DNA of 23,502 nucleotides from a virus: positions 1 to 23,502 of the IMG/VR virus record IMGVR_UViG_3300028131_000043. One strand, 5' to 3'. Position numbers and translations under genes: made by a program. Below, piece by piece: positions 4,472 through 12,835 of this stretch. The first letter of the stretch is position 1; each line of letters opens with the position of its first letter. The notes beneath the pieces are model-generated. The model did no database searches. It was not told the DNA's origin and saw only the letters and a program-made list of their open reading frames with translations.

Positions 4472-6685
4472 ATGTACGAACAAACACTATATAAAGTTCT
4501 AGATAACTATATAAAGGCATCTACTATAAAAAAGAAAAACAGGCATAGGACCTGGAAGTATGGTTATGATGAAGACCATGACATGGTCATTATAAGTAAA
4601 ACGGGTAAGATAGGAGCGATTTATGAAATACAAAATCTTAAGATAGCCTTACCTGCTGAGTTTGAAACTCATAACTTTAAAGACAAGAAGTGGTCTCACA
4701 CAGAGTACCCTAAAGAATTAAATAGAATAAAAACAATCTTTGATTGGAAGGAGTACCCTGAAGATTTTAAAGAAAAATGGTACGATTATATTGAGAAAGA
4801 ATTTGAAAGAAGAGAACAGGGATTTTGGTTTAATAATAAGGGTAATCCTACTTACATTACTGGCACTCATTATATGTACTTGCAATGGTCAAAAATTGAT
4901 GTTGGGCCGCCCGATTTTAGAGAATCAAACAGGTTATTCTATATATTCTGGGAAGCCTGCAAAGCGGACCATAGAGCCTTTGGGATGTGTTACCTTAAGA
5001 ATAGACGGAGTGGATTCTCCTTTATGTCTTCAGGAGAGACAGTTAACCTTGCCACAATATCAGTTGATTCCAGATATGGAATACTTTCAAAGTCAGGGCC
5101 TGATGCAAAAAAGATGTTTACCGACAAGGTTGTACCAATCTCGGTTAACTACCCGTTTTTCTTTAAACCCATACAAGATGGTATGGATAGACCAAAAACA
5201 GAACTTGCATATAGGATACCTGCTTCAAAACTTACAAGAAGGAAACTTGATGCTAATGAAAACCCAGAGGATCTCAAAGGGCTGGATACTACGATTGACT
5301 GGAAAAATACAGGTGACAACTCCTATGATGGAGAAAAACTAAAGTTACTTGTACATGATGAATCAGGCAAATGGGAGAAGCCTAATAACATACTAAATAA
5401 TTGGCGGGTTACAAAGACTTGTCTTAGATTAGGTAGTAGAATTATTGGTAAGTGTATGATGGGTTCAACATCAAACGCGCTAGATAAAGGAGGAGATAAT
5501 TTTAAAAAATTATATTATGCATCAGACGTCACGAGGAGAAACAGCAATGGACAGACTGCTTCAGGATTATATTCTTTGTTCATACCTATGGAATGGAACT
5601 ACGAAGGATACATTGATTCTTATGGACTACCTGTATTCGATACACCAGAAGAGCCAGTAGAAGATCCTTATGGGATGCCAATTAAGCAAGGAGTTGTTGA
5701 GTTCTGGGATAATGAAGTTGCAGGTTTAAAAGATGATCAAGACGGGTTAAATGAATTTTATAGGCAGTTTCCGAGAACGGAACAACACGCTTTTAGAGAC
5801 GAAGCAAAAGAATCTTTATTTAATCTAACAAAAATATATCAGCAGATAGATCACAACGAATCTATGGCGGCAAGCACTCTTGTTACAAGAGGTAACTTCC
5901 AATGGGAGAATGGTATTAAAGATACTAAAGTGATGTTTATGCCAAACAAAGACGGGAGGTTTTATGTTTCATGGATACCACCAATTAGTTTGCAGAATAG
6001 AATTATATCTAAGCACGGAACGAATTACCCAGGCAACGAACACTTAGGGGCATTTGGATGTGATAGTTATGATATATCAGGAACAGTAGACAGCAGAGGT
6101 TCTAATGGTGCTTTACATGGGCTAACGAAGTTTAGCATGGAAGAAGCTCCAGCTAACCATTTCTTTTTAGAATACATTGCTAGGCCGCAAACAGCGGAAA
6201 TGTTTTTTGAAGATGTATTAATGGCATGCGTGTTTTATGGTATGCCAATACTAGCAGAGAATAATAAACCTAGATTATTATATCACTTTAAAAATAGAGG
6301 TTATAGAGGGTATTCAATGAATAGGCCAGATAAAGCATATAATAAGTTGTCTGTTACAGAAAGAGAAATAGGTGGGATACCCAACTCAAGTCAAGATATA
6401 ATGCAAGCACATGCTGCTGCAATAGAAACATATATAGAGGAACTTGTTGGAATTTTAGGTGATGATGAAATGGGGGATGTTTACTTTCAAAGAACATTAG
6501 AAGATTGGGCAAGATTTAATATAAACAATAGAACGAAGCATGATGCTTCTATTAGTTCCGGTCTGGCTATTATGGCTTGTAACAGAAACCGTTACGCGCC
6601 GGTAAACAAAGTAGTAAGAAAAAATATAAATCTAGGAATGAAGAGATACGACAATTCTGGGAATTATTCAAAAATAATAAATTAA
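4472..6685 (+). CDS. terL: Terminase large subunit (packaging ATPase/nuclease)
   Basis: 737 residues from ATG 4472 (MYEQTLYKVL), two bases after the upstream stop. An in-frame ATG at 4394 lies deep inside the previous gene and is unlikely. The ATPase domain has a deviant Walker A, NRRSGFS (R178-S183), Walker B LLVHDE (292-297 with catalytic E297) and a coupling motif GSTSN (331-335). The RNase H-like nuclease domain has D531 in FGCDSYD, E596 in ILAENN and D691 in KHDASISSG. The protein cuts concatemeric DNA and pumps it into the procapsid, docking on the portal encoded directly downstream with no gap. Length and motif style match crAss-like and related podovirus terminases. Confidence 0.92.
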   Translation: MYEQTLYKVLDNYIKASTIKKKNRHRTWKYGYDEDHDMVIISKTGKIGAIYEIQNLKIALPAEFETHNFKDKKWSHTEYPKELNRIKTIFDWKEYPEDFKEKWYDYIEKEFERREQGFWFNNKGNPTYITGTHYMYLQWSKIDVGPPDFRESNRLFYIFWEACKADHRAFGMCYLKNRRSGFSFMSSGETVNLATISVDSRYGILSKSGPDAKKMFTDKVVPISVNYPFFFKPIQDGMDRPKTELAYRIPASKLTRRKLDANENPEDLKGLDTTIDWKNTGDNSYDGEKLKLLVHDESGKWEKPNNILNNWRVTKTCLRLGSRIIGKCMMGSTSNALDKGGDNFKKLYYASDVTRRNSNGQTASGLYSLFIPMEWNYEGYIDSYGLPVFDTPEEPVEDPYGMPIKQGVVEFWDNEVAGLKDDQDGLNEFYRQFPRTEQHAFRDEAKESLFNLTKIYQQIDHNESMAASTLVTRGNFQWENGIKDTKVMFMPNKDGRFYVSWIPPISLQNRIISKHGTNYPGNEHLGAFGCDSYDISGTVDSRGSNGALHGLTKFSMEEAPANHFFLEYIARPQTAEMFFEDVLMACVFYGMPILAENNKPRLLYHFKNRGYRGYSMNRPDKAYNKLSVTEREIGGIPNSSQDIMQAHAAAIETYIEELVGILGDDEMGDVYFQRTLEDWARFNINNRTKHDASISSGLAIMACNRNRYAPVNKVVRKNINLGMKRYDNSGNYSKIIN

Positions 6686-9091
6686 ATGAACGTAGGCGCA
6701 AATCCAAACAGTGTATTCCCTAGCCAAGTGGTTAGTGATGAGGAAAAATCAAGCTATGAATATGGCGTTCAGGTTGGTAGAGCAATTGAAGCAGAATGGT
6801 TTCAGCAAGGCGGAGTTGGCAATAGATTTGCTACAAATTACAATCACTTCCACACGCTTAGATTATATGCAAGAGGCGAACAGCCCGTACAAAAATATAA
6901 AGATGAGTTAGCAATAAACGGTGACTTATCTTACTTAAACCTTGATTGGAAACCGGTCCCAGTGATTTCAAAGTTTGTAGATATAGTTTCTAATGGCATA
7001 ACAGAAAAAGAATACGAAATAAAAGCATATGCCCAAGATCCTGGCTCTACAAAGAAAAGGACCGACTATGCTGAAAAGATGTTACAAGACATCATAATGA
7101 AAGAGCAGCTTATTAAGCTTAAGGAACAAACAGGAATTGATGCGTTTAATACAGATAACCCTGACAAGCTTCCCGATACGCCCGAAGAATTGGCTACTCA
7201 TATGCAGCTTGATTATAAGCAATCAATAGAGATAGCAGAAGAAGAAGTTATAAACCAAGTACTTGCTAAAAACAAGTTTAATGAGGTTAGGAAAAGATAC
7301 AATTACGATTTAACTGTATTAGGCATAGGTGTAGTAAAAACAACTTGGAACAAAGCAAATGGGGTTGTTACAGAGTACTGCGACCCGGCTAATATGGTTT
7401 ATTCTTATACAGATGATCCAAACTTTGAAGACATATATTATGTTGGTGAAGTAAAATCAGTATCGATACCTGAGTTAAAAAAGCAATTTCCAAATATACC
7501 GGAAGAGGAGCTTAAGCGCATTGAAGAAATGCCTGGCAATAGAAACTATATTACAGGCTGGCAAGGGTATGATGAAAACACAGTGCAAATATTGTATTTT
7601 GAATACAAAACTTATAACAATCAAGTATTTAAAATAAAGCAAGGTGCAAATGGATTAGAAAAAGCAATACAAAAAACAGATAGCTTTAATCCACCAGAAA
7701 ACGATACGTTTAAAAGAGTATCAAGAAGTATAGAGGTATTATATAGTGGGGCGAAAGTATTAGGCAATAACCAAATGTTAGAATGGAAGCTTGCAGAGAA
7801 TATGACAAGGCCATTTGCAGATACCACTAAGGTAGATATGAATTATGTTATATGTGCCCCTAGAATATATAACGGTAGAATTGATTCACTAGTGAATAGA
7901 ATCACCGGATTTGCGGATATGATTCAATTAACTCACCTTAAGTTACAGCAAGTAATGTCAAGAATGGTTCCTGACGGGGTGTTCTTAGACGTCGATGGTT
8001 TAGCAGAAGTTGATTTAGGCAACGGAACAAACTACAATCCTGCTGAAGCACTTAATATGTATTTCCAAACGGGTAGTGTTTTAGGTAGATCTATGACACA
8101 AGATGGTGAATTAAACAGAGGCAAGGTGCCAATTCAAGAACTGCAGACATCGAGCGGAGGAGCAAAAATACAATCACTGATACAAACGTATCAATATTAT
8201 TTGCAAATGATACGGGATGTAACCGGGCTTAATGAAGCAAGAGACGGTTCTGCTCCAGCTAAAGATGCACTCGTAGGGCTTCAAAAGATGGCCGCTAATC
8301 AATCCAACGTAGCAACAAGACATATATTGCAAGCAAGTTGTTATTTGGCCCTTAGAACGTGCGAAAACGTCTCAAGAAGAATAGCAGACTCATTAGAATA
8401 TGCTTTAACCGCAAACTCATTAAAGAACAGTATAACACATTTTAATGTTGCTACGTTAGATAGTATAAAGGAACTTAACCTGCATGACTTTGGTATATTC
8501 TTAGAGTTAGAACCAGACGAAGAAGAAAAAGCACAACTAGAACAAAATATTCAAGTTGCTTTACAATCGGGAGGTATTGACTTAGAGGACGCGATAGATA
8601 TTAGACAAGTAAAAAATCTTCAATTAGCAAACGAGATATTAAAGACTAGAAGGAAAGAAAAAGCGGCGGCGGCTCAAAAAGCACAACAAGCTAATATACA
8701 GGCCCAAGCACAGGCTAACGCCCAGTTGGCAGAACAAACGGCAATGGCAGAAGTTCAAAAACAGCAAGCGTTGACAGCAGAAAAAGTAAATCTTGAGCAA
8801 GCTAAATCTCAGTTTGAGATACAAAGAATGCAAACAGAGGCTCAGATTAAGAGAGAACTTATGGCCGAAGAGTTTAACTTTAACATGCAGCTAGCCCAGG
8901 CAAGAATTAAGTCCGAGTCTGAAAGAGAAAAAGAAATAGAAGATAGAAAAGATAAGCGTGTAAAAATAACAGGTACACAACAGTCAGAAATGATTGATCA
9001 AAGAAAAAACAACTTGTTACCGAAAAACTTTGAAAGTTCAGGTAATGATGTATTAGGAGGCTTCGGGCTAGAAAAGTTTGGGCCTAGATAG
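6686..9091 (+). CDS. Portal protein
   Basis: 801 residues, starting on the base after the terminase stop. It would form the dodecameric ring at one capsid vertex through which DNA enters and leaves. The central region carries portal-like segments: VGRAIEAEWFQQGGVGNRF near the start, KRYNYDLTVLGIGVVKTTWN in the clip/stem region, and YLQMIRDVTGLNEARDGS followed by DALVGLQKMAANQSNVATRH, typical of the wing/crown part. The last ~120 residues are a long Gln/Ala/Glu/Lys coiled coil (from about nt 8640), like the barrel of long podovirus portals. Gene order (terminase-portal-scaffold-capsid) supports the call. Its stop is TAG. Confidence 0.9.
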   Translation: MNVGANPNSVFPSQVVSDEEKSSYEYGVQVGRAIEAEWFQQGGVGNRFATNYNHFHTLRLYARGEQPVQKYKDELAINGDLSYLNLDWKPVPVISKFVDIVSNGITEKEYEIKAYAQDPGSTKKRTDYAEKMLQDIIMKEQLIKLKEQTGIDAFNTDNPDKLPDTPEELATHMQLDYKQSIEIAEEEVINQVLAKNKFNEVRKRYNYDLTVLGIGVVKTTWNKANGVVTEYCDPANMVYSYTDDPNFEDIYYVGEVKSVSIPELKKQFPNIPEEELKRIEEMPGNRNYITGWQGYDENTVQILYFEYKTYNNQVFKIKQGANGLEKAIQKTDSFNPPENDTFKRVSRSIEVLYSGAKVLGNNQMLEWKLAENMTRPFADTTKVDMNYVICAPRIYNGRIDSLVNRITGFADMIQLTHLKLQQVMSRMVPDGVFLDVDGLAEVDLGNGTNYNPAEALNMYFQTGSVLGRSMTQDGELNRGKVPIQELQTSSGGAKIQSLIQTYQYYLQMIRDVTGLNEARDGSAPAKDALVGLQKMAANQSNVATRHILQASCYLALRTCENVSRRIADSLEYALTANSLKNSITHFNVATLDSIKELNLHDFGIFLELEPDEEEKAQLEQNIQVALQSGGIDLEDAIDIRQVKNLQLANEILKTRRKEKAAAAQKAQQANIQAQAQANAQLAEQTAMAEVQKQQALTAEKVNLEQAKSQFEIQRMQTEAQIKRELMAEEFNFNMQLAQARIKSESEREKEIEDRKDKRVKITGTQQSEMIDQRKNNLLPKNFESSGNDVLGGFGLEKFGPR

Positions 9092-9103
9092 AATTTTTTA
9101 ATT

Positions 9104-9120
9104 TATATTATATTATATTA
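9104..9120 (+). repeat. TATAT tandem repeat before the scaffold start
   Basis: A pentanucleotide TATAT is repeated a little over three times and ends on the A of the scaffold ATG. It forms the AT-rich leader between portal and scaffold. It may act as an unstructured ribosome-entry leader of the Bacteroidota type or contain a promoter -7 region. It may also simply be low-complexity slippage. Confidence 0.55.
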
Positions 9121-10313
9121 TGTCAGAAGAAGTAAAGCAAGAGGGCGACTTTAAAATAAAAAGTAAGCCTAAAATGAAAAAGCTTAATAAAGAAACTGAA
9201 ACCATTAAAGTAGATTTATCTGCTAAAGATAAGGTTGAAGAAGAAGTTATTAAGGTTGATTTAAACAAAAACAATGCCAATAAAGAGCAAGAAACAACAG
9301 CAGTGGTTGCAGATAAACCAGCCGAAACTGTACAAGAAGTGGATACAGAAGTACCATCAGGGGAAAGCACCGTTCAAGATGAAGGGTTTGCAGGCATCCA
9401 AGAAATAACTGAAGAAGAAGCTAAAGAAGTAAAAGAAGTTGTAAAGGAAGCTAAGGAAGCAATCAGGGATGAAAAGATTACGGGTAAGCCGTTACCTGAA
9501 AATGTTGAAAAGCTTGTTGCCTTTATGGAGGAAACGGGAGGAAATGTAGAAGACTATGTTAGGCTTAATGCAGATTACTCAAACGTTGACAATGATGTAC
9601 TTTTAAAAGAGTACTATAAAAAAAGTAAACCTCATCTAAACGATGAAGAAATAAAATTCCTTTTAGAAGACAATTTTTCGTATGACGAAGACATTGATGA
9701 AGAAAGAGACATACGTAAAAGAAAATTAGCGTATAAAGAAGAAGTTGCAGAAGCCAAAAGCTTTTTAGAAAACTTGAAGGGTAAATACTACGATGAGATT
9801 AAGTTAAGACCAGGCGTAACCCAAGAGCAGCAAAAAGCAATGGAGTTCTTCAACCGATACAATGAAGAAGCAAGCTTAACCGAGCAGAAGCACGACAGGT
9901 TTAAGAAAGCTACATCTAATCTTTTAAACGAAAATTTCAAAGGTTTTGAATACGAAGTCGGAGGAAAGAAATTTAGATATGGTATTAATAACCCAAGTAA
10001 AATTGCTGAGCAACAATCTAATATTGATAATTTTGTCAAAAAGTTTGTCGACGAACGAGGCGAGATAGTTAATCACGAAGGTTATCACAAAGCAATGCAT
10101 GCTGCTCAAAATATGGATCAGATTGCTAATCACTTTTATGAGCAAGGCAAAGCAGATGCTGTTAAGGATGTTGTAGATAGTTCTAAGAACATATCAAACA
10201 CTCCAAGACAAACAGCTGGCGATGCAGTTTTTGTAAATGGTATTAGAATTAAGTCCGTAACCGGAGCGGATTCTTCAAGATTAAAAATTAAAAAATCACA
10301 ATTTAACAATTAA
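9120..10313 (+). CDS. Probable scaffolding protein
   Basis: 397 residues, strongly charged and mainly helical. The first ~140 residues are low-complexity Glu/Lys/Val (EEEVIKVDLNKNN, EEAKEVKEVVKEAKEA) and likely disordered. A helical middle follows (LPENVEKLVAFMEETGGNVE, HLNDEEIKFLLEDNFSYDED, YKEEVAEAKSFLENLKGKYY). The C-terminal part ends in a basic region (TGADSSRLKIKKSQF) that could touch the capsid protein. A charged helical protein of this size between portal and major capsid genes is the usual place and type of a scaffold, which guides shell assembly and then leaves or is degraded. The assignment rests on context and composition; I do not recognise a named family. Confidence 0.75.
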   Translation: MSEEVKQEGDFKIKSKPKMKKLNKETETIKVDLSAKDKVEEEVIKVDLNKNNANKEQETTAVVADKPAETVQEVDTEVPSGESTVQDEGFAGIQEITEEEAKEVKEVVKEAKEAIRDEKITGKPLPENVEKLVAFMEETGGNVEDYVRLNADYSNVDNDVLLKEYYKKSKPHLNDEEIKFLLEDNFSYDEDIDEERDIRKRKLAYKEEVAEAKSFLENLKGKYYDEIKLRPGVTQEQQKAMEFFNRYNEEASLTEQKHDRFKKATSNLLNENFKGFEYEVGGKKFRYGINNPSKIAEQQSNIDNFVKKFVDERGEIVNHEGYHKAMHAAQNMDQIANHFYEQGKADAVKDVVDSSKNISNTPRQTAGDAVFVNGIRIKSVTGADSSRLKIKKSQFNN

Positions 10314-10327
10314 AAAAACAAAACAAA
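10314..10327 (+). promoter_or_regulatory. A-rich leader of the major capsid gene
   Basis: The short gap before the capsid ATG is A-rich (AAAAAAACAAAACAAA) with no Shine-Dalgarno match. A-rich, unstructured leaders of this kind drive strong translation in Bacteroidota, which fits the need for large amounts of capsid protein. The role is inferred from family knowledge; the composition is seen directly. Confidence 0.5.
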
Positions 10328-11806
10328 ATGGGACAATTTTTTCCAACAGCTAACGATCCACTAGGAAAGTTTAGCTTACAACCGATGCCTACTAAAAGCG
10401 CATCACCTTCTAACTATTTAAGTTTCACCGATGGTGACAATGACTTTGCACAGCAGTATTTGCCAGAGCTTTACGAAGCTGAGGTAGAGCGATACGGAAA
10501 CAGAACTCTATCAGGATTCTTAAGAATGGTAGGTGCTGAAATGCCAATGACTTCTGACCAAGTTGTATGGTCTGAGCAAAACAGATTACACATTGGGTAT
10601 GAAAATGGAGCAGGAGATTTATCTGTTACTGTTACAGATGCTGCTAACGGAGCAATTACTTTAGGATCAGAGCACATTAACTCAATTAGAATAGGTGCAA
10701 CTATTGTTATTCAAAACAAAGTGGCTTCACCTGATGTTGATGCAGGAAAAGTAGTTAAAGCTTATGTTAGCGGTGTTGCTGGCAATATTATTACAGCTTT
10801 ACCTTACACAGAAGCTAGCTTGAACGTTTCTTTTGATACCTCTGACCCAGTAAATTTATTTGTATTTGGTTCAGAGTTTGTTAAAGGATCTGACAGAATG
10901 CCAGGTTCTTTAGAAGCTTCATTTACACAGTTCAATAACAAGCCAATTATCATTAGAGACAATTACGAAGTAACTGGTTCTGATGCTGCACAAATTGGAT
11001 GGGTTGAAGTTGCTGCTGAAGATGGAACATCAGGATACCTATGGTACTTGAAGTCTGAAGGAGAAACAAGATTACGTTTCCAAGACTATTTAGAAATGGC
11101 AATGGTTGAAGGTGAGTTAAATACAAATGGAGTAACTGCAGGAACTGTTGGTGCTCTTTTAGGAGATAACTCTGGTACTGAAGGTCTTTTTGCTGCTATT
11201 ACTGCAAGAGGTAACGTATACCAAAACTACGCAAGCGGTGCTGGAGCCGGTGGTGCTGGAACACGAAGTGCTTTAGGAGACTTTGATTTAATTTTGGCAA
11301 ATCTTGATAAGCAAGGAGCTATCGAAGAGAACATGTTATTCTTAGACAGAGCTACTTCTTTAGACTTTGATGATATGTTAGCTGCACAAAATTCTTACGG
11401 AGCAGGTGGTACATCTTACGGTGTATTTGAAAACTCTGAAGAAATGGCATTGAACTTGGGATTTGACGGTTTCAGAAGAGGTTCTTATGACTTTTACAAG
11501 ACTGATTGGAAATACTTAAACGATGCTACCACTCGTGGTTTAGTTGATAATGTAGAAGGTGTATTAGTTCCTGCTGGAACAAGCACAGTATACGATCAAA
11601 TGTTAGGTACTAACATCAGACGACCATTCTTACACGTACGTTATAGAGCTTCAGAGGCTGACGACAGAAGAATGAAGTCTTGGATTACTGGATCTGTTGG
11701 AGGTGCTGCTACTTCTAGCTTTGATTCGATGACAGTAAACTTCTTATCTGAAAGATGTTTAGTTACACAAGCTGCTAACAACTTTGTATTATTTACAAAA
11801 TCATAG
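10328..11806 (+). CDS. Major capsid protein (HK97 fold, crAss-like)
   Basis: 492 residues, the size of crAss-like capsid proteins. The N-terminal third contains the stretch ERYGNRTLSGFLRMVGAEMP followed by MTSDQVVWSEQNRLHIGY, which I recognise as the conserved signature of crAss-like and related marine capsid proteins. A beta-rich insertion follows (INSIRIGATIVIQNKVASPD through FVFGSEFVKG), then a Gly/Ala-rich loop (GAGAGGAGTRSALG). The C-terminal half carries ENMLFLDRATSLDFDDML, a probable spine/A-domain part. It forms the icosahedral shell. Codon use is more biased than in its neighbours (Ala mostly GCT, Gly mostly GGA/GGT), as expected for a highly expressed gene. It ends in TAG and is followed by a terminator hairpin. 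Confidence 0.9.
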   Translation: MGQFFPTANDPLGKFSLQPMPTKSASPSNYLSFTDGDNDFAQQYLPELYEAEVERYGNRTLSGFLRMVGAEMPMTSDQVVWSEQNRLHIGYENGAGDLSVTVTDAANGAITLGSEHINSIRIGATIVIQNKVASPDVDAGKVVKAYVSGVAGNIITALPYTEASLNVSFDTSDPVNLFVFGSEFVKGSDRMPGSLEASFTQFNNKPIIIRDNYEVTGSDAAQIGWVEVAAEDGTSGYLWYLKSEGETRLRFQDYLEMAMVEGELNTNGVTAGTVGALLGDNSGTEGLFAAITARGNVYQNYASGAGAGGAGTRSALGDFDLILANLDKQGAIEENMLFLDRATSLDFDDMLAAQNSYGAGGTSYGVFENSEEMALNLGFDGFRRGSYDFYKTDWKYLNDATTRGLVDNVEGVLVPAGTSTVYDQMLGTNIRRPFLHVRYRASEADDRRMKSWITGSVGGAATSSFDSMTVNFLSERCLVTQAANNFVLFTKS

Positions 11807-11818
11807 TAGTTCATTATT

Positions 11819-11870
11819 GTAATGTTACCCTCGTCAATTAGGCGGGGGTAACTATTACTTTTATTTTTTT
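11819..11870 (+). terminator. Rho-independent terminator after the capsid gene
   Basis: The stem GTTACCCTCG (11824-11833) pairs with CGGGGGTAAC (11843-11852) with one G-U wobble around a nine-base loop. An outer helix GTAA (11819-11822) pairs with TTAC (11855-11858) across a small internal loop. The T-rich run CTTTTATTTTTTT follows. It lies 12 bases after the capsid stop in the + direction. It probably ends or reduces transcription after the capsid gene, and may protect the capsid mRNA 3' end. Confidence 0.8.
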
Positions 11871-11890
11871 ATTAAATTTTATTATATATT

Positions 11891-12763
11891 ATGGCAACAA
11901 AAGCCCCAAAAAGAAAAGCAGTACAAGCAAGTGCTGCTCCAAAAAAAGAAATTATTATTGAAGAGACTATAGTACAAGAAGAAGCTATAGCTCACCCTGT
12001 TAGTACTGAGCAAGAAAGCGCAGATCCTAGGTGGGAAATTAAAGACAGAAGATATTACTTAACAAGCAATAGGTCCCCGTTAAGCTTTACTTTAGCTGCT
12101 AAACATTCACAAAGACATCCTTTAATGTACTTTGATGAAGAGTTAGGCTACGAAAGAGAACTTAGATATGCAACAAATCAAGTATCTCCATTTGTTGACG
12201 AACAGAAAGGGCCTGTAACATTGGCTCATATTGTGTTTAAAGATGGCGTACTAATGGTACCTAAGAAAAAACAAAGCTTACAAAAGTTATTATCTTTATA
12301 TCATCCACAAAAAGGAATGACATATGCGGAGCAAGATGAGGTTGCCGAAGCGGTAGATGAACTAGAAGATATTAACCTTGAAATAGAGGCTTTAGTATTA
12401 GCGCAAGGATTAGACATAGATCATGCAGAAGCAATCCTTAGAACGGAGTTGGGATCTTCGGTTAATAAGATGACAAGTAAAGAACTTAAGCGAGACTTAA
12501 TGCTACTTGCTAAAAGTAACCCAGCTTTATTTATAAGCTTAGCAAATGACGAAAACGTAGAGCTTAGAAGCTTTGGTATCAGAGCAGTTGAAGCAGGGAT
12601 ATTATCTATATCTCCGGATCAAAAAACCTTTATGTGGGCATCAAATGGAAAGAAACTTATGACAGTTCCTTTTGAAGAGCACCCATACTCTGCACTAGCT
12701 CGTTGGTTTAAAACTGATGAAGGCATGCAGGTATATTCGAGCATAGAGAAAAAGTTCGGATAA
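11891..12763 (+). CDS. Virion-associated hypothetical protein after the capsid gene
   Basis: 290 residues. The N-terminal ~45 residues are low-complexity Lys/Ala, then Glu/Ile-rich (KAPKRKAVQASAAPKKE). A folded region follows with WEIKDRRYYLTSNRSPLSFT, a beta segment GPVTLAHIVFKDGVLMVPKK and LQKLLSLYHPQKG. The C-terminal half is helical (EELEDINL-type acidic helix, SKELKRDLMLLAKSNPALFI) and ends in a conserved-looking NGKKLMTVPFEEHPYSALAR segment. I recall this family directly after the capsid gene in crAss-like and other large marine phages, without a known role. A head-completion or head-decoration protein is the likeliest guess. Its leader is AT-rich and follows the terminator, so it probably has its own promoter or relies on read-through. 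Confidence 0.68.
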   Translation: MATKAPKRKAVQASAAPKKEIIIEETIVQEEAIAHPVSTEQESADPRWEIKDRRYYLTSNRSPLSFTLAAKHSQRHPLMYFDEELGYERELRYATNQVSPFVDEQKGPVTLAHIVFKDGVLMVPKKKQSLQKLLSLYHPQKGMTYAEQDEVAEAVDELEDINLEIEALVLAQGLDIDHAEAILRTELGSSVNKMTSKELKRDLMLLAKSNPALFISLANDENVELRSFGIRAVEAGILSISPDQKTFMWASNGKKLMTVPFEEHPYSALARWFKTDEGMQVYSSIEKKFG

Positions 12764-12782
12764 CACGTAACTATATTTATAA

Positions 12783-12812
12783 GGGTAGACTAGCTTGAAT
12801 GTTGGTCTACCC
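12783..12812 (+). other. Perfect 8-bp RNA hairpin without a T-tract
   Basis: GGGTAGAC (12783-12790) pairs perfectly with GTCTACCC (12805-12812) around a 14-base loop in which AGC and GTT could add three more pairs. The sequence after it is A-rich (ATATAATAAAATAAAATAAAA), not T-rich, so it is not a standard terminator on this strand. The T-rich stretch on the other strand lies on the wrong side for a minus-strand terminator. It ends 23 bases before the next ATG, so RNA processing, stability or start control are candidates. Confidence 0.65.
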
Positions 12813-12835
12813 ATATAATAAAATAAAATAAAAAT

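Noticed and set aside
4740-5342. A 200-codon open frame on the + strand within the large terminase gene
   Set aside because: It lies fully inside terL in another frame, has no sensible protein pattern and no leader; conserved terminase motifs are in the terL frame.
12783-12812. The second hairpin as a rho-independent terminator
   Set aside because: There is no T-tract after it on the + strand, and no - strand genes that would need one.
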